Notes: generated by a model not told the origin, from the letters alone. Numbered from the stretch's first letter, positions 11,941-21,181 are shown. The stretch: DNA of 44,146 nucleotides from an actinobacterium SCGC AAA028-A23 (GCA_000378905.1 KB900602.1:1-44146), one strand, 5' to 3'. Made by a program: numbers and translations.

Positions 11941-13388
11941 GTGAATCAAAGTTTGGCTCAGATGATGGGCTTGAAATTGATATTGATACTTTAATTCGAG
12001 AAAATGCCCAAGCGGTTGCAGATTATGAGCTACAAGATTCAGATGAAAGTAATAATCAAGATTTGCAAGATCGCCAGGCCCTGCGACGTGTCAATGGATT
12101 GTCGACTGAACTTCAAGATGTTTCAGATGCTGAATATCGTCAGCTGCGTCTTGAAAAGGTTGTATTGGTTGGCGTTTGGACTGAAGGCACCTCTAAAGAT
12201 GCCGACAATTCCCTAAAGGAATTAGCTGCTTTAGCTGAAACTGCTGGTTCACAAGTAATGGATGCTTTGATTCAGCGACGAGATAAACCAGATCCGGCTA
12301 CCTTTATAGGTTCTGGAAAGGTTACAGAGGTTCGCCAAGCTGTTGTTGCAACAGGTGCCGATACTGTGATCTGCGATGGTGAATTATCACCTGCGCAACT
12401 TCGAACTCTTGAACAAAAAGTTAAGGTTAAGGTTGTTGACCGGACGGCATTAATTTTAGATATCTTTGCACAGCATGCAAAAAGTCGAGAAGGTAAAGCA
12501 CAGGTTGAATTAGCCCAGATGTCATATATGTTGCCGCGATTGCGTGGTTGGGGTGAATCTTTGTCCCGGCAGTCTGGTGGAACTGGCGGTATTGGCGGTC
12601 GTGGTCCGGGTGAAACCAAGATTGAAACTGATCGCCGAAGAATTAATGACAAGATGTCTAAATTGCGAAGAGAGATTAAGGAAATGAAAATCTCTCGAGA
12701 TATCAAGCGCAATGAGCGTAGGAAAAATAACATTCCATCTGTTGCTATCGCTGGTTATACCAATGCAGGAAAATCCTCACTACTTAACAGATTAACTGGT
12801 GCGGATGTTTTGGTAGAAAATGCATTGTTTGCAACCTTGGATCCAACTGTAAGAAAAACTCAAAGCCATGATGGCCGGGTTTACACATTTGTAGATACTG
12901 TTGGTTTCGTCCGTCATCTACCCCATCAGTTGGTTGAAGCATTTAAATCAACACTTGAAGAGGTTTCCCAATCAGATTTAATTGTTCATGTTGTCGATGG
13001 CTCTCATCCTGATCCCATGGAGCAAATTCGTGCCGTTAGGCAGGTCATCAATGAAATTGGTGGCGGTGAAATCTTAGAAATTATTGCGATAAATAAAGCA
13101 GATATTGCAGCCCCAGAGGTTTTGATGGAGCTATTGCGAACAGAAAGCAGTGCTTATGCCATCTCTGCACGAACAGGTTATGGCGTTCCAACACTTGTTA
13201 AAGCAATTGAGTCAGCATTGCCAAAACCTAATGTTGAGATTAATGCGGTGATTCCATTTAGTCGCGGTGATTTAGTGAGCGCAGTCCATGAAACTGGTGA
13301 AATTATCTCTGAAGAGTATTTGCCAGAGGGAACAAAAATTCATGCAATGGTTGGTGGGGCTTTGGCAAGAAAAATTGAGTTACTTTAA
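11937..13388 (+). CDS. hflX: GTPase HflX
   Basis: GGIGGRGPGETKIETDRRRI and GYTNAGKSSLLNRLTG motifs. Confidence 0.96.
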   Translation: MSESKFGSDDGLEIDIDTLIRENAQAVADYELQDSDESNNQDLQDRQALRRVNGLSTELQDVSDAEYRQLRLEKVVLVGVWTEGTSKDADNSLKELAALAETAGSQVMDALIQRRDKPDPATFIGSGKVTEVRQAVVATGADTVICDGELSPAQLRTLEQKVKVKVVDRTALILDIFAQHAKSREGKAQVELAQMSYMLPRLRGWGESLSRQSGGTGGIGGRGPGETKIETDRRRINDKMSKLRREIKEMKISRDIKRNERRKNNIPSVAIAGYTNAGKSSLLNRLTGADVLVENALFATLDPTVRKTQSHDGRVYTFVDTVGFVRHLPHQLVEAFKSTLEEVSQSDLIVHVVDGSHPDPMEQIRAVRQVINEIGGGEILEIIAINKADIAAPEVLMELLRTESSAYAISARTGYGVPTLVKAIESALPKPNVEINAVIPFSRGDLVSAVHETGEIISEEYLPEGTKIHAMVGGALARKIELL

Positions 13389-14389
13389 ACAATAAACCCA
13401 TTTGGAAATGGATCAGATGGATCAAGTAACCAGGTTGATTCACCCATTACCCAAGCTCGGCCAGTAACAGTTGGAACTATCGCAGGTAAATTTCCCACTT
13501 TAGTATGAGATTTAATTCGACCTTCAAATTGTGAGCCGATCCAAGATTCATTAATCAAAACATCATGATCTTTAAATTCACCTTTTGCATACATCTGTGC
13601 AAGGCGGGCGCTAGTTCCAGTGCCGCATGGTGATCGATCAAACCATCCTGGATGAATAGCCATCGCATTCTTCCAATGCAGTGAGTTATTTCCAGGGGCG
13701 ATGAAATCAATGTGATGACAAATTGCAATATCTGGATTTTCTGGGTGCACCGGCCTATTTTGTTGATTTATTGCATCACTTATTGCCAGCCCTGCGGTTA
13801 AGAATTTTTGTCCATTCTCACGTTTAAATTCAATTCCAATCCGATCGATCGGAATGATTGCATAGAAATTTCCACCAAATGCCATGTCATATTTAATTTT
13901 TCCGTATCCAGGAACATCAACTGTTTGGTCTAGTTGATATGAGAATGAGGGAACATTAGTCAATGTGACTTTTTCAGCTTTGCCATCTTTAACCTGCACA
14001 TCAACAACAACTAATCCTGCTGGAGTATCAAGACGTACCGTAGTTATTGGTTCAACAACTGGGACCAAGTTCTTTTCTACTAAAACTGTAGCCACACCAA
14101 TAGTTCCATGGCCACACATAGGAAGGCACCCGGAAACCTCAATGAAGATTACGCCCCAGTCAGCATCTGCTCTTGTGCTCTTTTGCAAGATAGCACCACT
14201 CATGGCTGGATGACCCCGTGGTTCATACATTAACCATTGTCGGAAGTGATCTAGATTTGCCATGAAGTGAAGACGTTTTTCAAACATGGTGTTACCAGGA
14301 ATCTCTTCAATTCCACTTGTAACTACGCGCGTGGGCATGCCTTCAGTGTGCGATTCCACTGTTGTAACAGTGCGCAGACTATTTTTCAC
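13385..14389 (-). CDS. Proline racemase family, probable 4-hydroxyproline 2-epimerase
   Basis: MCGHGTIG and SPCGTGTSAR: Cys at both catalytic positions; clustered with D-Hyp dehydrogenase-like subunits. Confidence 0.85.
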   Translation of the reverse strand: MKNSLRTVTTVESHTEGMPTRVVTSGIEEIPGNTMFEKRLHFMANLDHFRQWLMYEPRGHPAMSGAILQKSTRADADWGVIFIEVSGCLPMCGHGTIGVATVLVEKNLVPVVEPITTVRLDTPAGLVVVDVQVKDGKAEKVTLTNVPSFSYQLDQTVDVPGYGKIKYDMAFGGNFYAIIPIDRIGIEFKRENGQKFLTAGLAISDAINQQNRPVHPENPDIAICHHIDFIAPGNNSLHWKNAMAIHPGWFDRSPCGTGTSARLAQMYAKGEFKDHDVLINESWIGSQFEGRIKSHTKVGNLPAIVPTVTGRAWVMGESTWLLDPSDPFPNGFIV

Positions 14390-14393
14390 TTAA

Positions 14394-15296
14394 TTATTTT
14401 CTGTTTTTGTAAAAATCTAATACTTGCTTAATATCTTTATTAAGCTGGGCCATATCATTTGCTGGAAGTGGCAATCTTGGCAATCTCGTTGGACCGCCAT
14501 AGCGACCGACAGCCTCCATTGCTACTTTAATTGCAACAATAAACTCTTTTCGGCTATCCCAATTAAATAGGTTATGGACAGCTGCATATATTGGCTTTGC
14601 TTCATCATATTTGCCCGCCACACAAAGGTTATAAAGCTCAACTGATTCTTTTGGTAGTGCATTTGGAAATCCAGCGATCCAGCCAACAACGCCACCAGTT
14701 GAAAGTTCAAGTAAAACATCATCTGCGCCAACTAGAACTTCAATTCTTGGGGCGTAGTGATGTAATTGCCAAACTCTGCGGACATCTCCAGAAAATTCCT
14801 TAATCGCCACCACATTCTCGGCAGCTTCAGCAATTCGACCCACCAACTGAGGTGTTAGATCAACCTTGGTATCAAATGGATTGTTGTATGCAATTATTGG
14901 TAAACCAACTTTGCTTACCTCTTTATAGTGGGCAATGATCTCTTCATCATTTGCTCTATATGCAGTTGGCGGAAGCAACATTACGCACTTAGCACCTAAT
15001 TCAGCAGCTTGCTCAGTCCAACGTCGAGATTCGGCCGCACCATATGCAGCAACACCTGGAACAACATTAAATCCAGCCGGAGCGGCCTCTAAAGCAGTTT
15101 TTAAAACTTGAGTTCGCTCTTCAGGTGTTAGTACTTGGTACTCACCAAGTGAACCATTTGGGATCGCACCGTGCACACCATTTGCTGCTTGCCACTTAAT
15201 GTGGTCGGCATATTTATCAAAATCTATTGAAAGATCAGATTTAAATGGAAGTGCGGTTGCGGTTAGTACTCCATGCCAAGGTTTATTAGGTGTCAT
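14394..15296 (-). CDS. DHDPS/NAL (DapA) family aldolase, probable 1-pyrroline-4-hydroxy-2-carboxylate deaminase
   Basis: DapA-family fold motifs (NGSLGEYQVLTPEER, IIAYNNPFD, Schiff-base Lys in VVAIKEFSGD); operon context gives the substrate. Confidence 0.75.
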   Translation of the reverse strand: MTPNKPWHGVLTATALPFKSDLSIDFDKYADHIKWQAANGVHGAIPNGSLGEYQVLTPEERTQVLKTALEAAPAGFNVVPGVAAYGAAESRRWTEQAAELGAKCVMLLPPTAYRANDEEIIAHYKEVSKVGLPIIAYNNPFDTKVDLTPQLVGRIAEAAENVVAIKEFSGDVRRVWQLHHYAPRIEVLVGADDVLLELSTGGVVGWIAGFPNALPKESVELYNLCVAGKYDEAKPIYAAVHNLFNWDSRKEFIVAIKVAMEAVGRYGGPTRLPRLPLPANDMAQLNKDIKQVLDFYKNRK

Positions 15297-15305
15297 GGCT
15301 AAACC

Positions 15306-16691
15306 TTATTCGCCTGCTGCTAAAACACCAAGTGGAATTGGTGAAATTATTGGACGGTTCACAGCAGAGATCCGGTCTGTATCGGTAGGTGAGATATTCA
15401 ATTCAGCCGCTACTAGATCAACAACCGATCTGCCACACACTCTGCCCTGACAAAGACCCATGCCGCATCGAGTAAATAATTTTGCAGTTCTTGAATCAGT
15501 TGCACCAAGCTCCTCGATTGCATACTTCAAATTGCCAACCGAAACCTCTTCGCATCTACATACTGTGGTTTCATTCTTTAACCAAGTTAGCCAGCCAGAT
15601 TTAACTGGATAGGACCTTATTAATGCATCTGCAAATCTTTGTTTTTTAGCTCGTCTTTTTTTATGAGCTCTTGAAATTTCAACCTTGCAGCCAACAAATT
15701 TGGCTGCCGATATTCCAGCAATTACTCCCTCTGCCATTGAAAGCTCAGCTCCGCCTATTCCAGTTAATTCACCAGCAACAAATATTCCAGGGATAGAGCT
15801 TTGTTGATTTGAATCTGCCTCTGCTACCACACCTTTATCCCTTGCAACCTTTAATTTACAACCCAAAGCTCCAGCCAACGAGGTATCGGCGGTAAAACCC
15901 CATCCAATTGCTGCAACATCACATTTAACATTTCGAGTTTTCTTCACCTTAAAATTTCGCTTAATGGTTGCAACATCAACAGATTCTAATTTTCCGTCAA
16001 CACCTTTATGGGCAGCAATTACTGCAACTCCAAATCTGGCCCTTACTTTGCCTTGACTGATAGTTTTTATATAGTAAAAAGCCTCTTTTAATTTTGTGAT
16101 GTTTTCCAACAATGTAAGCGGGGAGAGGAGCCAACGTTTTGATTTATTTGCCTCAAGCAACTCAACTACTTGACCACCGGCTTTAATAATTCCAGCAGCA
16201 ACTGGTAGAAGGAATGGACCACTTCCAGCAACAACAACTTTATTTCCAGCTAAAACACCATGACCTTTAATCAAAGATTGAACACCACCGGGTGTCATTA
16301 CACCGGGAATATCCCAACCAGGAAATGGCAAAGTGCGGTCATACGCACCTGTACACAAAACTAGATTTGCAGTATTGATTATTTTTTCTCCGCCTTGATG
16401 CAGAACTCTTAAGGTATTAACACCATCTTTGTGGCTTGCACTCCAAATTTGCGCACCATTCCAGACAGAGATTTCCTTACGAGCTTTAACTGCATTCATT
16501 AAAAGCATTCCAGTATCAAGGTCAAAGTGTTGATCCTTCTGACTCTCAATTGGCTCACTTGAATTTCGCCAGTACTGGCCACCTAATCTTTGATTACTGT
16601 CCAACAACAAAACTGGCGCACCGGCAGCTGCTGCGGCTAATGCTGCACTTAATCCGGCAGGGCCTGCACCAACGATTACTACATTATGCAT
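15306..16691 (-). CDS. FAD/NAD(P)-binding oxidoreductase with C-terminal BFD-like [2Fe-2S] domain; probable D-hydroxyproline dehydrogenase subunit (HcnB-like)
   Basis: GAGPAGLSAALAAAAAG dinucleotide fold; C-terminal CRCEE...CGMGLCQGRVC. Confidence 0.8.
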   Translation of the reverse strand: MHNVVIVGAGPAGLSAALAAAAAGAPVLLLDSNQRLGGQYWRNSSEPIESQKDQHFDLDTGMLLMNAVKARKEISVWNGAQIWSASHKDGVNTLRVLHQGGEKIINTANLVLCTGAYDRTLPFPGWDIPGVMTPGGVQSLIKGHGVLAGNKVVVAGSGPFLLPVAAGIIKAGGQVVELLEANKSKRWLLSPLTLLENITKLKEAFYYIKTISQGKVRARFGVAVIAAHKGVDGKLESVDVATIKRNFKVKKTRNVKCDVAAIGWGFTADTSLAGALGCKLKVARDKGVVAEADSNQQSSIPGIFVAGELTGIGGAELSMAEGVIAGISAAKFVGCKVEISRAHKKRRAKKQRFADALIRSYPVKSGWLTWLKNETTVCRCEEVSVGNLKYAIEELGATDSRTAKLFTRCGMGLCQGRVCGRSVVDLVAAELNISPTDTDRISAVNRPIISPIPLGVLAAGE

Positions 16692-16947
16692 GGCTACCTA
16701 CTTGAGTTTGAACATTCATGCCAGCAGTAACTTCTATCAGGCATGCCCGTTGATTTCCAACTCCATTAATGACAACTAAACAATCAAAGCAAATACCAAT
16801 CCCACAGAAAACACCCCGCTCATTTTCGTTAAATCTAGTTGTTCTAAGGGTGCGTTGATTTGCCGCAAGTAATGCTGCACCCACAGATTGGCCTGGCAGA
16901 GCCAACATTTTTTGGCCATCAAATGTAAATTCAATATTAGATTGCAA
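16684..16947 (-). CDS. (2Fe-2S)-binding protein; probable D-hydroxyproline dehydrogenase small subunit (HcnA-like)
   Basis: Fer2-type pattern FCGIGICFDC...QRAC; overlaps both neighbours. Confidence 0.82.
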   Translation of the reverse strand: MQSNIEFTFDGQKMLALPGQSVGAALLAANQRTLRTTRFNENERGVFCGIGICFDCLVVINGVGNQRACLIEVTAGMNVQTQVGSHA

Positions 16948-18094
16948 GCGCTTCTCCTTCTTTAAATCGCTTCGGAGAAAAAGGTGTTGGATCCATAAAT
17001 GCTTTTGTTCCGGTAATTTGTGAAACTAGTAGTTCACCAGTTGCCGGAGCTAATCCAATACCAGCACCTTCATGTCCTGCTGCATGCCAAAGACCTGAAA
17101 CATTCGCATCCTCACCAATTACTGGCAAATGGTCAGGGGCGTAGGGACGAAAACCGCGATATGCCCGAAGTAGTGCAATATTGGAGAGTATTGGAAAAAG
17201 TGAGATCGCTTGTCTGGCAAGCTGGCGAAGAACTGCAACATCTAGATCTGATTTGAAACCAACTCGTTCTCGAGATGCACCTATTAAAATCGTTCCACTT
17301 TCTGTTCCCTCTACAACAGCAGAAGATTGCAGATCAGCATCACTGCTTGCAACATTGGCAACATAATCTGCATCATAAACTTTATGGTGCACGATCTTTG
17401 GAGCTGGCGCAGTAACTAAAATAAATCCACGTCTTGGCATAATCGGGAGGTAGGATCCAGCCATTTTTGCGACCTCACCAGCCCAGGTTCCAGTGGCATT
17501 AATAATTATTGGGCTGCTGTAGCGATTCTTTTCGGTAACTAAGCCAACAACTTTTCCAGATTCAACAGTTATTGATTTAACATTTTCTCCTTGCATGAAA
17601 ACTCCACCTCGCTTGCGAACTGCGCGCATGATGCAGGCTGCCGCCAGCATTGGTTGACATTGTGCATCCTGCGGATAAAGAACTGCGTACTCAACATCTT
17701 TTGAAATATGTGGCTCAATCTGTCTAATTCCAGCTGCATCTAATTGAACGACCTCAATACCATTTTGGGCTTGCAGTTTTGAAAGTTTTTTAAGATTATC
17801 AATTCCTTGTGAGCTTCGAGATATAACAACGCCGCCCTTATCTTCTAACTCAAACCCGCCACCAACATCGGTATTTAATTCAAACCAGGCATCTCTAGAT
17901 CTAAGTGCAAGTGTTAATTCTGCAGAGGGCTCTTTGTCTGAAACTAAAATATTTCCTTCACCAGCCCCAGTAGTTCCACTGGCAACTGGACCTCGATCAA
18001 TGACTAAAACTTTCAAACCCGCATTAGTTAGCGCCAGGGCAGCACATGCACCAACTAACCCTGCGCCAATCACAATCGCATCTGGGTTTTTCAT
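16937..18094 (-). CDS. FAD-dependent D-amino-acid oxidase-like protein; probable D-hydroxyproline dehydrogenase catalytic subunit (HcnC-like)
   Basis: IGAGLVGACAALALTNAGLKVLVIDRG FAD motif, DAO fold with C-terminal HAAGHEGAGIGLAPATGELL. Confidence 0.82.
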   Translation of the reverse strand: MKNPDAIVIGAGLVGACAALALTNAGLKVLVIDRGPVASGTTGAGEGNILVSDKEPSAELTLALRSRDAWFELNTDVGGGFELEDKGGVVISRSSQGIDNLKKLSKLQAQNGIEVVQLDAAGIRQIEPHISKDVEYAVLYPQDAQCQPMLAAACIMRAVRKRGGVFMQGENVKSITVESGKVVGLVTEKNRYSSPIIINATGTWAGEVAKMAGSYLPIMPRRGFILVTAPAPKIVHHKVYDADYVANVASSDADLQSSAVVEGTESGTILIGASRERVGFKSDLDVAVLRQLARQAISLFPILSNIALLRAYRGFRPYAPDHLPVIGEDANVSGLWHAAGHEGAGIGLAPATGELLVSQITGTKAFMDPTPFSPKRFKEGEALAI

Positions 18095-18353
18095 GAAGCA
18101 AATCTACTGTTAGTGGCCCTAATTTAACTATCAGCAGTGGGAAACTTCACTAACAAAAAGTGATTAAATCGATCATTTAAAGCAAATACTCACCTTTGAA
18201 GAACCGCTTGTTGGGCAATCGCCAGAATGGGGACGGTATCGAACCGGTGAGGTGGGTTTTACTAATTGAAACTTTGATTGATGTTCCTATAAAAGCTTTC
18301 CACAGTTTCTTACTTTTTATCTAAAGAACCGAAAAATAATATTTGATACACCC

Positions 18354-18935
18354 ATGGTTGATATGAATCTAACGCAGGAACAAAGAAGAGGCCTAATACT
18401 GGTTTTTACATTAAGCATTGGGATAGGCGCATTTTATTTTTTAAACTCTCGCCCACAACCTCTGACACAGGCCGTGGATGTTGTTACCCCTTTAATTAAT
18501 CAGGTCGAGCAAAGTAAATTGATAATAAATGTAGCCGGAAAGGTTAAGAGTCCAGGCGTTTATCAATTACCACCAGGCTCTCGAGTAATTGATGCAATTG
18601 AGGCAGCAGGTAATCATCTAAAAGGAGTTGATATCTCTGACATTAATTTAGCTAGGTTGCTAGTTGATGGTGAACAAATCCTAGTTGGTGGAAACCGTCT
18701 TCAATCTAGTAAATCTGTTGCCAGGAAGATAACCGTAGATAATCCATTAGACATAAACCGAGCCACCTTGGCGCAATTAGATACTTTGCCCGGCATTGGC
18801 CCAGTCACTGCACAAAGAATAATTGATTATCGAAACAAGGTTGGAAGGATTAATGCGTTAGACGAGCTAAAGAAGATTTCCGGATTGGGTGGTGCAAAGT
18901 TTGAGGAGATAAAATCGTTGTTGCGCGTTATGTAG
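18354..18935 (+). CDS. comEA: ComEA-like DNA-binding protein (SLBB + helix-hairpin-helix)
   Basis: SLBB-like GKVKSPGVYQLPPGSRVIDAIEAAG; HhH DINRATLAQLDTLPGIGPVTAQRIIDYR. Confidence 0.92.
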   Translation: MVDMNLTQEQRRGLILVFTLSIGIGAFYFLNSRPQPLTQAVDVVTPLINQVEQSKLIINVAGKVKSPGVYQLPPGSRVIDAIEAAGNHLKGVDISDINLARLLVDGEQILVGGNRLQSSKSVARKITVDNPLDINRATLAQLDTLPGIGPVTAQRIIDYRNKVGRINALDELKKISGLGGAKFEEIKSLLRVM

Positions 18936-18964
18936 ATTATCGCTTATTCGTAATCAGTTTAAGT

Positions 18965-21181
18965 TTGTGGGCGGCTTCGGCGTTAAGTAATTTCTGGCCA
19001 AGCGCAAAGCTGGCAGTAGCATCATTTTTGATTATCGGCATATTTGTATTTAGATCTCGTACCTTCTCAATATTACTTATCGCAGCTTTGGTTGGTATTA
19101 CGATTGTAAGTTTTCGCCAAAGTGCGTTACATAATCAACTAATTACAAGCAAGATGAATAGCACAGTACTTATCTCAGGTCTTGTTAGAAGTGATCCCCA
19201 GCTAAAACCAGGTCAAGTCGTGGGTTCCTACCGAAAACCAGATCAATTCTCCGCATTGCTAAAGGTGAAGGAAATTGATGGCATAAGAACAGATTTACCA
19301 ATTCGAATTAGATTTAGCACAAAAGAGAAGATTCAAATCGACCAGTCCATCTTGGTCAAAGTGCGCCTGGTTAAATCAAAAGAGCAAAAAGTTGCAGCAC
19401 TTGGTATTGCAACTGGTGATATTTCGATCATCACTCAACCGAGAAAACTTTTTAGATATACCGGTTTAATAAGGCAAGAGTTTAGAAATTTGGCAGCAGA
19501 TTCTGAGGCTGGGAGATTAATCCCGGGGTTGGTGTTAGGGGATACTTCATTACAGTCTCCAGCTTTTATTGAACAAATGCGCAAAGTTGGGTTATCTCAT
19601 CTGACAGCTGTTAGCGGGGCAAACTTTGCCTTAGTTGCAGCTTTTCTATTTTGGTTTCTTCAATTTGTGTTCAAATCGATCAAACAAAGGCTTTGGATAA
19701 TTGTCATAATTCTATTTCTGTTTATCTTCTTAGTTCGCCCAACTCCATCAGTACTTAGAGCGGCTGTGATGAGTGCGGTAATTTTGCTTTCAAAATACTT
19801 TGGCGAAAGATCCTTCGGAATTACCTCACTAGCTGCTGCCATAACCTTGCTGATACTTCTAGACCCAATTCAATCTAGCGATCCTGGCTTTGCCCTTTCA
19901 GTTTTGGCAACCGCCGGCATTCTCATACTCTCTCCATCTCTATCTAGTAAATTGGTGGGAGTAGTAAAAAATAAATTATTGGCTGAATCAATCGCTATCC
20001 CATTAAGTGCAACTATTTTCTGTTTGCCAGTTATAGTTTTAATCTCAAGCCAACTTGCAATTGTTTCGGTTCCAGCTAATATTTTAGTAGCACCAGTTAT
20101 AGCTCCTATAACAATTCTTGGTTTTATTGCGGCAGTATTTGCGCCATTTATATCTTCAATATCCTCGCCATTATTGTTCATAGCAACGATTTTCGCGCAG
20201 TGGATTGTCTGGATCAGCAAAGTTATGTCAGAGGTGCCACAAATTACTTTCAACAAGAGTTTTCTCTTCATTCTGCTTTTTATACTGCTAGCAACAAGTA
20301 TCAAATTGAGTGTGAAATGGCCTCGGTATCTTTTGATTACAGGGGTTGTGCTCCTAATAGTTAATTCAAGTTTGATCTGGCCAGGTCAGAACTGGCAGGT
20401 TGCTAATTGTGATGTTGGACAAGGTGATGGCTTGGTTGTAAATCTTGGTAGTGCAAATGCAATCGTAATTGATGTTGGTCCTGACCCAATCGCTATGGAT
20501 CAATGCTTAAGAAAACTAGGTATCAAATCGATTCCCTTATTGGTGCTAACACATTTTCATGCGGATCATGTTGGGGGCCTTTCTAAAGTTTTAAGCAAAA
20601 GACAGATTGGTGAGGTTTGGATTTCAAATCTATTAGAACCTGAGGCATCATATAAAGAGGTTGTAACTCAACTTGGTGGTGTGAAAGTTAAAAGCGTAGA
20701 ACAAGGTCAGAAGTATGCTCTTCCCAGGTATGGTGTTGAGATATTAGTTGTTTGGCCAAGAACAAGCATGAATCAAATGCCTACTCTTCCAGGGGATGGA
20801 TCTGTAGTTAACAACTCAAGTATCTCAGTGATAATTAAAAGTAAAGCTCTTACCCTTTTTGCTGGTGGAGACATTGAGCCAGCAGCGCAGGAAGAAATTA
20901 CTAAATCTGGATATTTAACAAAAGTGGATCTACTTAAGGTTTCGCACCATGGTTCTGCTTATCAATATTTGCCAATGCTGGATAAGTTGCAACCAACAGT
21001 TGCGATTATCAGCGTGGGTAAATTGAATTCATATGGGCACCCAGATCCTGAGTTCATTTCTGAGTTATTAGCCCGGGGGATCAAAGTTTGGCGCACAGAC
21101 CAATCAGGTGGGATTTCACTTGTCACACCCAATAAGATCAGGGCAACGGGCAAAGAATGGTGGCAAATAAGGTGGGGTTAG
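18965..21181 (+). CDS. comEC: ComEC/Rec2 family DNA uptake channel
   Basis: Competence domain (LTAVSGANFALV), many TM helices, C-terminal metallo-beta-lactamase fold (THFHADHVGG, KVSHHGS); start uncertain (TTG). Confidence 0.92.
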   Translation: MWAASALSNFWPSAKLAVASFLIIGIFVFRSRTFSILLIAALVGITIVSFRQSALHNQLITSKMNSTVLISGLVRSDPQLKPGQVVGSYRKPDQFSALLKVKEIDGIRTDLPIRIRFSTKEKIQIDQSILVKVRLVKSKEQKVAALGIATGDISIITQPRKLFRYTGLIRQEFRNLAADSEAGRLIPGLVLGDTSLQSPAFIEQMRKVGLSHLTAVSGANFALVAAFLFWFLQFVFKSIKQRLWIIVIILFLFIFLVRPTPSVLRAAVMSAVILLSKYFGERSFGITSLAAAITLLILLDPIQSSDPGFALSVLATAGILILSPSLSSKLVGVVKNKLLAESIAIPLSATIFCLPVIVLISSQLAIVSVPANILVAPVIAPITILGFIAAVFAPFISSISSPLLFIATIFAQWIVWISKVMSEVPQITFNKSFLFILLFILLATSIKLSVKWPRYLLITGVVLLIVNSSLIWPGQNWQVANCDVGQGDGLVVNLGSANAIVIDVGPDPIAMDQCLRKLGIKSIPLLVLTHFHADHVGGLSKVLSKRQIGEVWISNLLEPEASYKEVVTQLGGVKVKSVEQGQKYALPRYGVEILVVWPRTSMNQMPTLPGDGSVVNNSSISVIIKSKALTLFAGGDIEPAAQEEITKSGYLTKVDLLKVSHHGSAYQYLPMLDKLQPTVAIISVGKLNSYGHPDPEFISELLARGIKVWRTDQSGGISLVTPNKIRATGKEWWQIRWG

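Noticed and set aside
12272-12733. 153-aa minus-strand ORF opposite hflX
   Set aside because: Fully antisense to a well-supported GTPase gene; no domain.
18224-18297. Possible complete tRNA on the minus strand upstream of comEA
   Set aside because: Only a T-loop-like GGTTCGATACC core; T-stem has two mismatches and no D-arm or anticodon arm can be drawn. Kept only as a low-interest remnant.
19870-20304. 144-aa minus-strand ORF opposite comEC
   Set aside because: Antisense to TM region of ComEC; no independent evidence.
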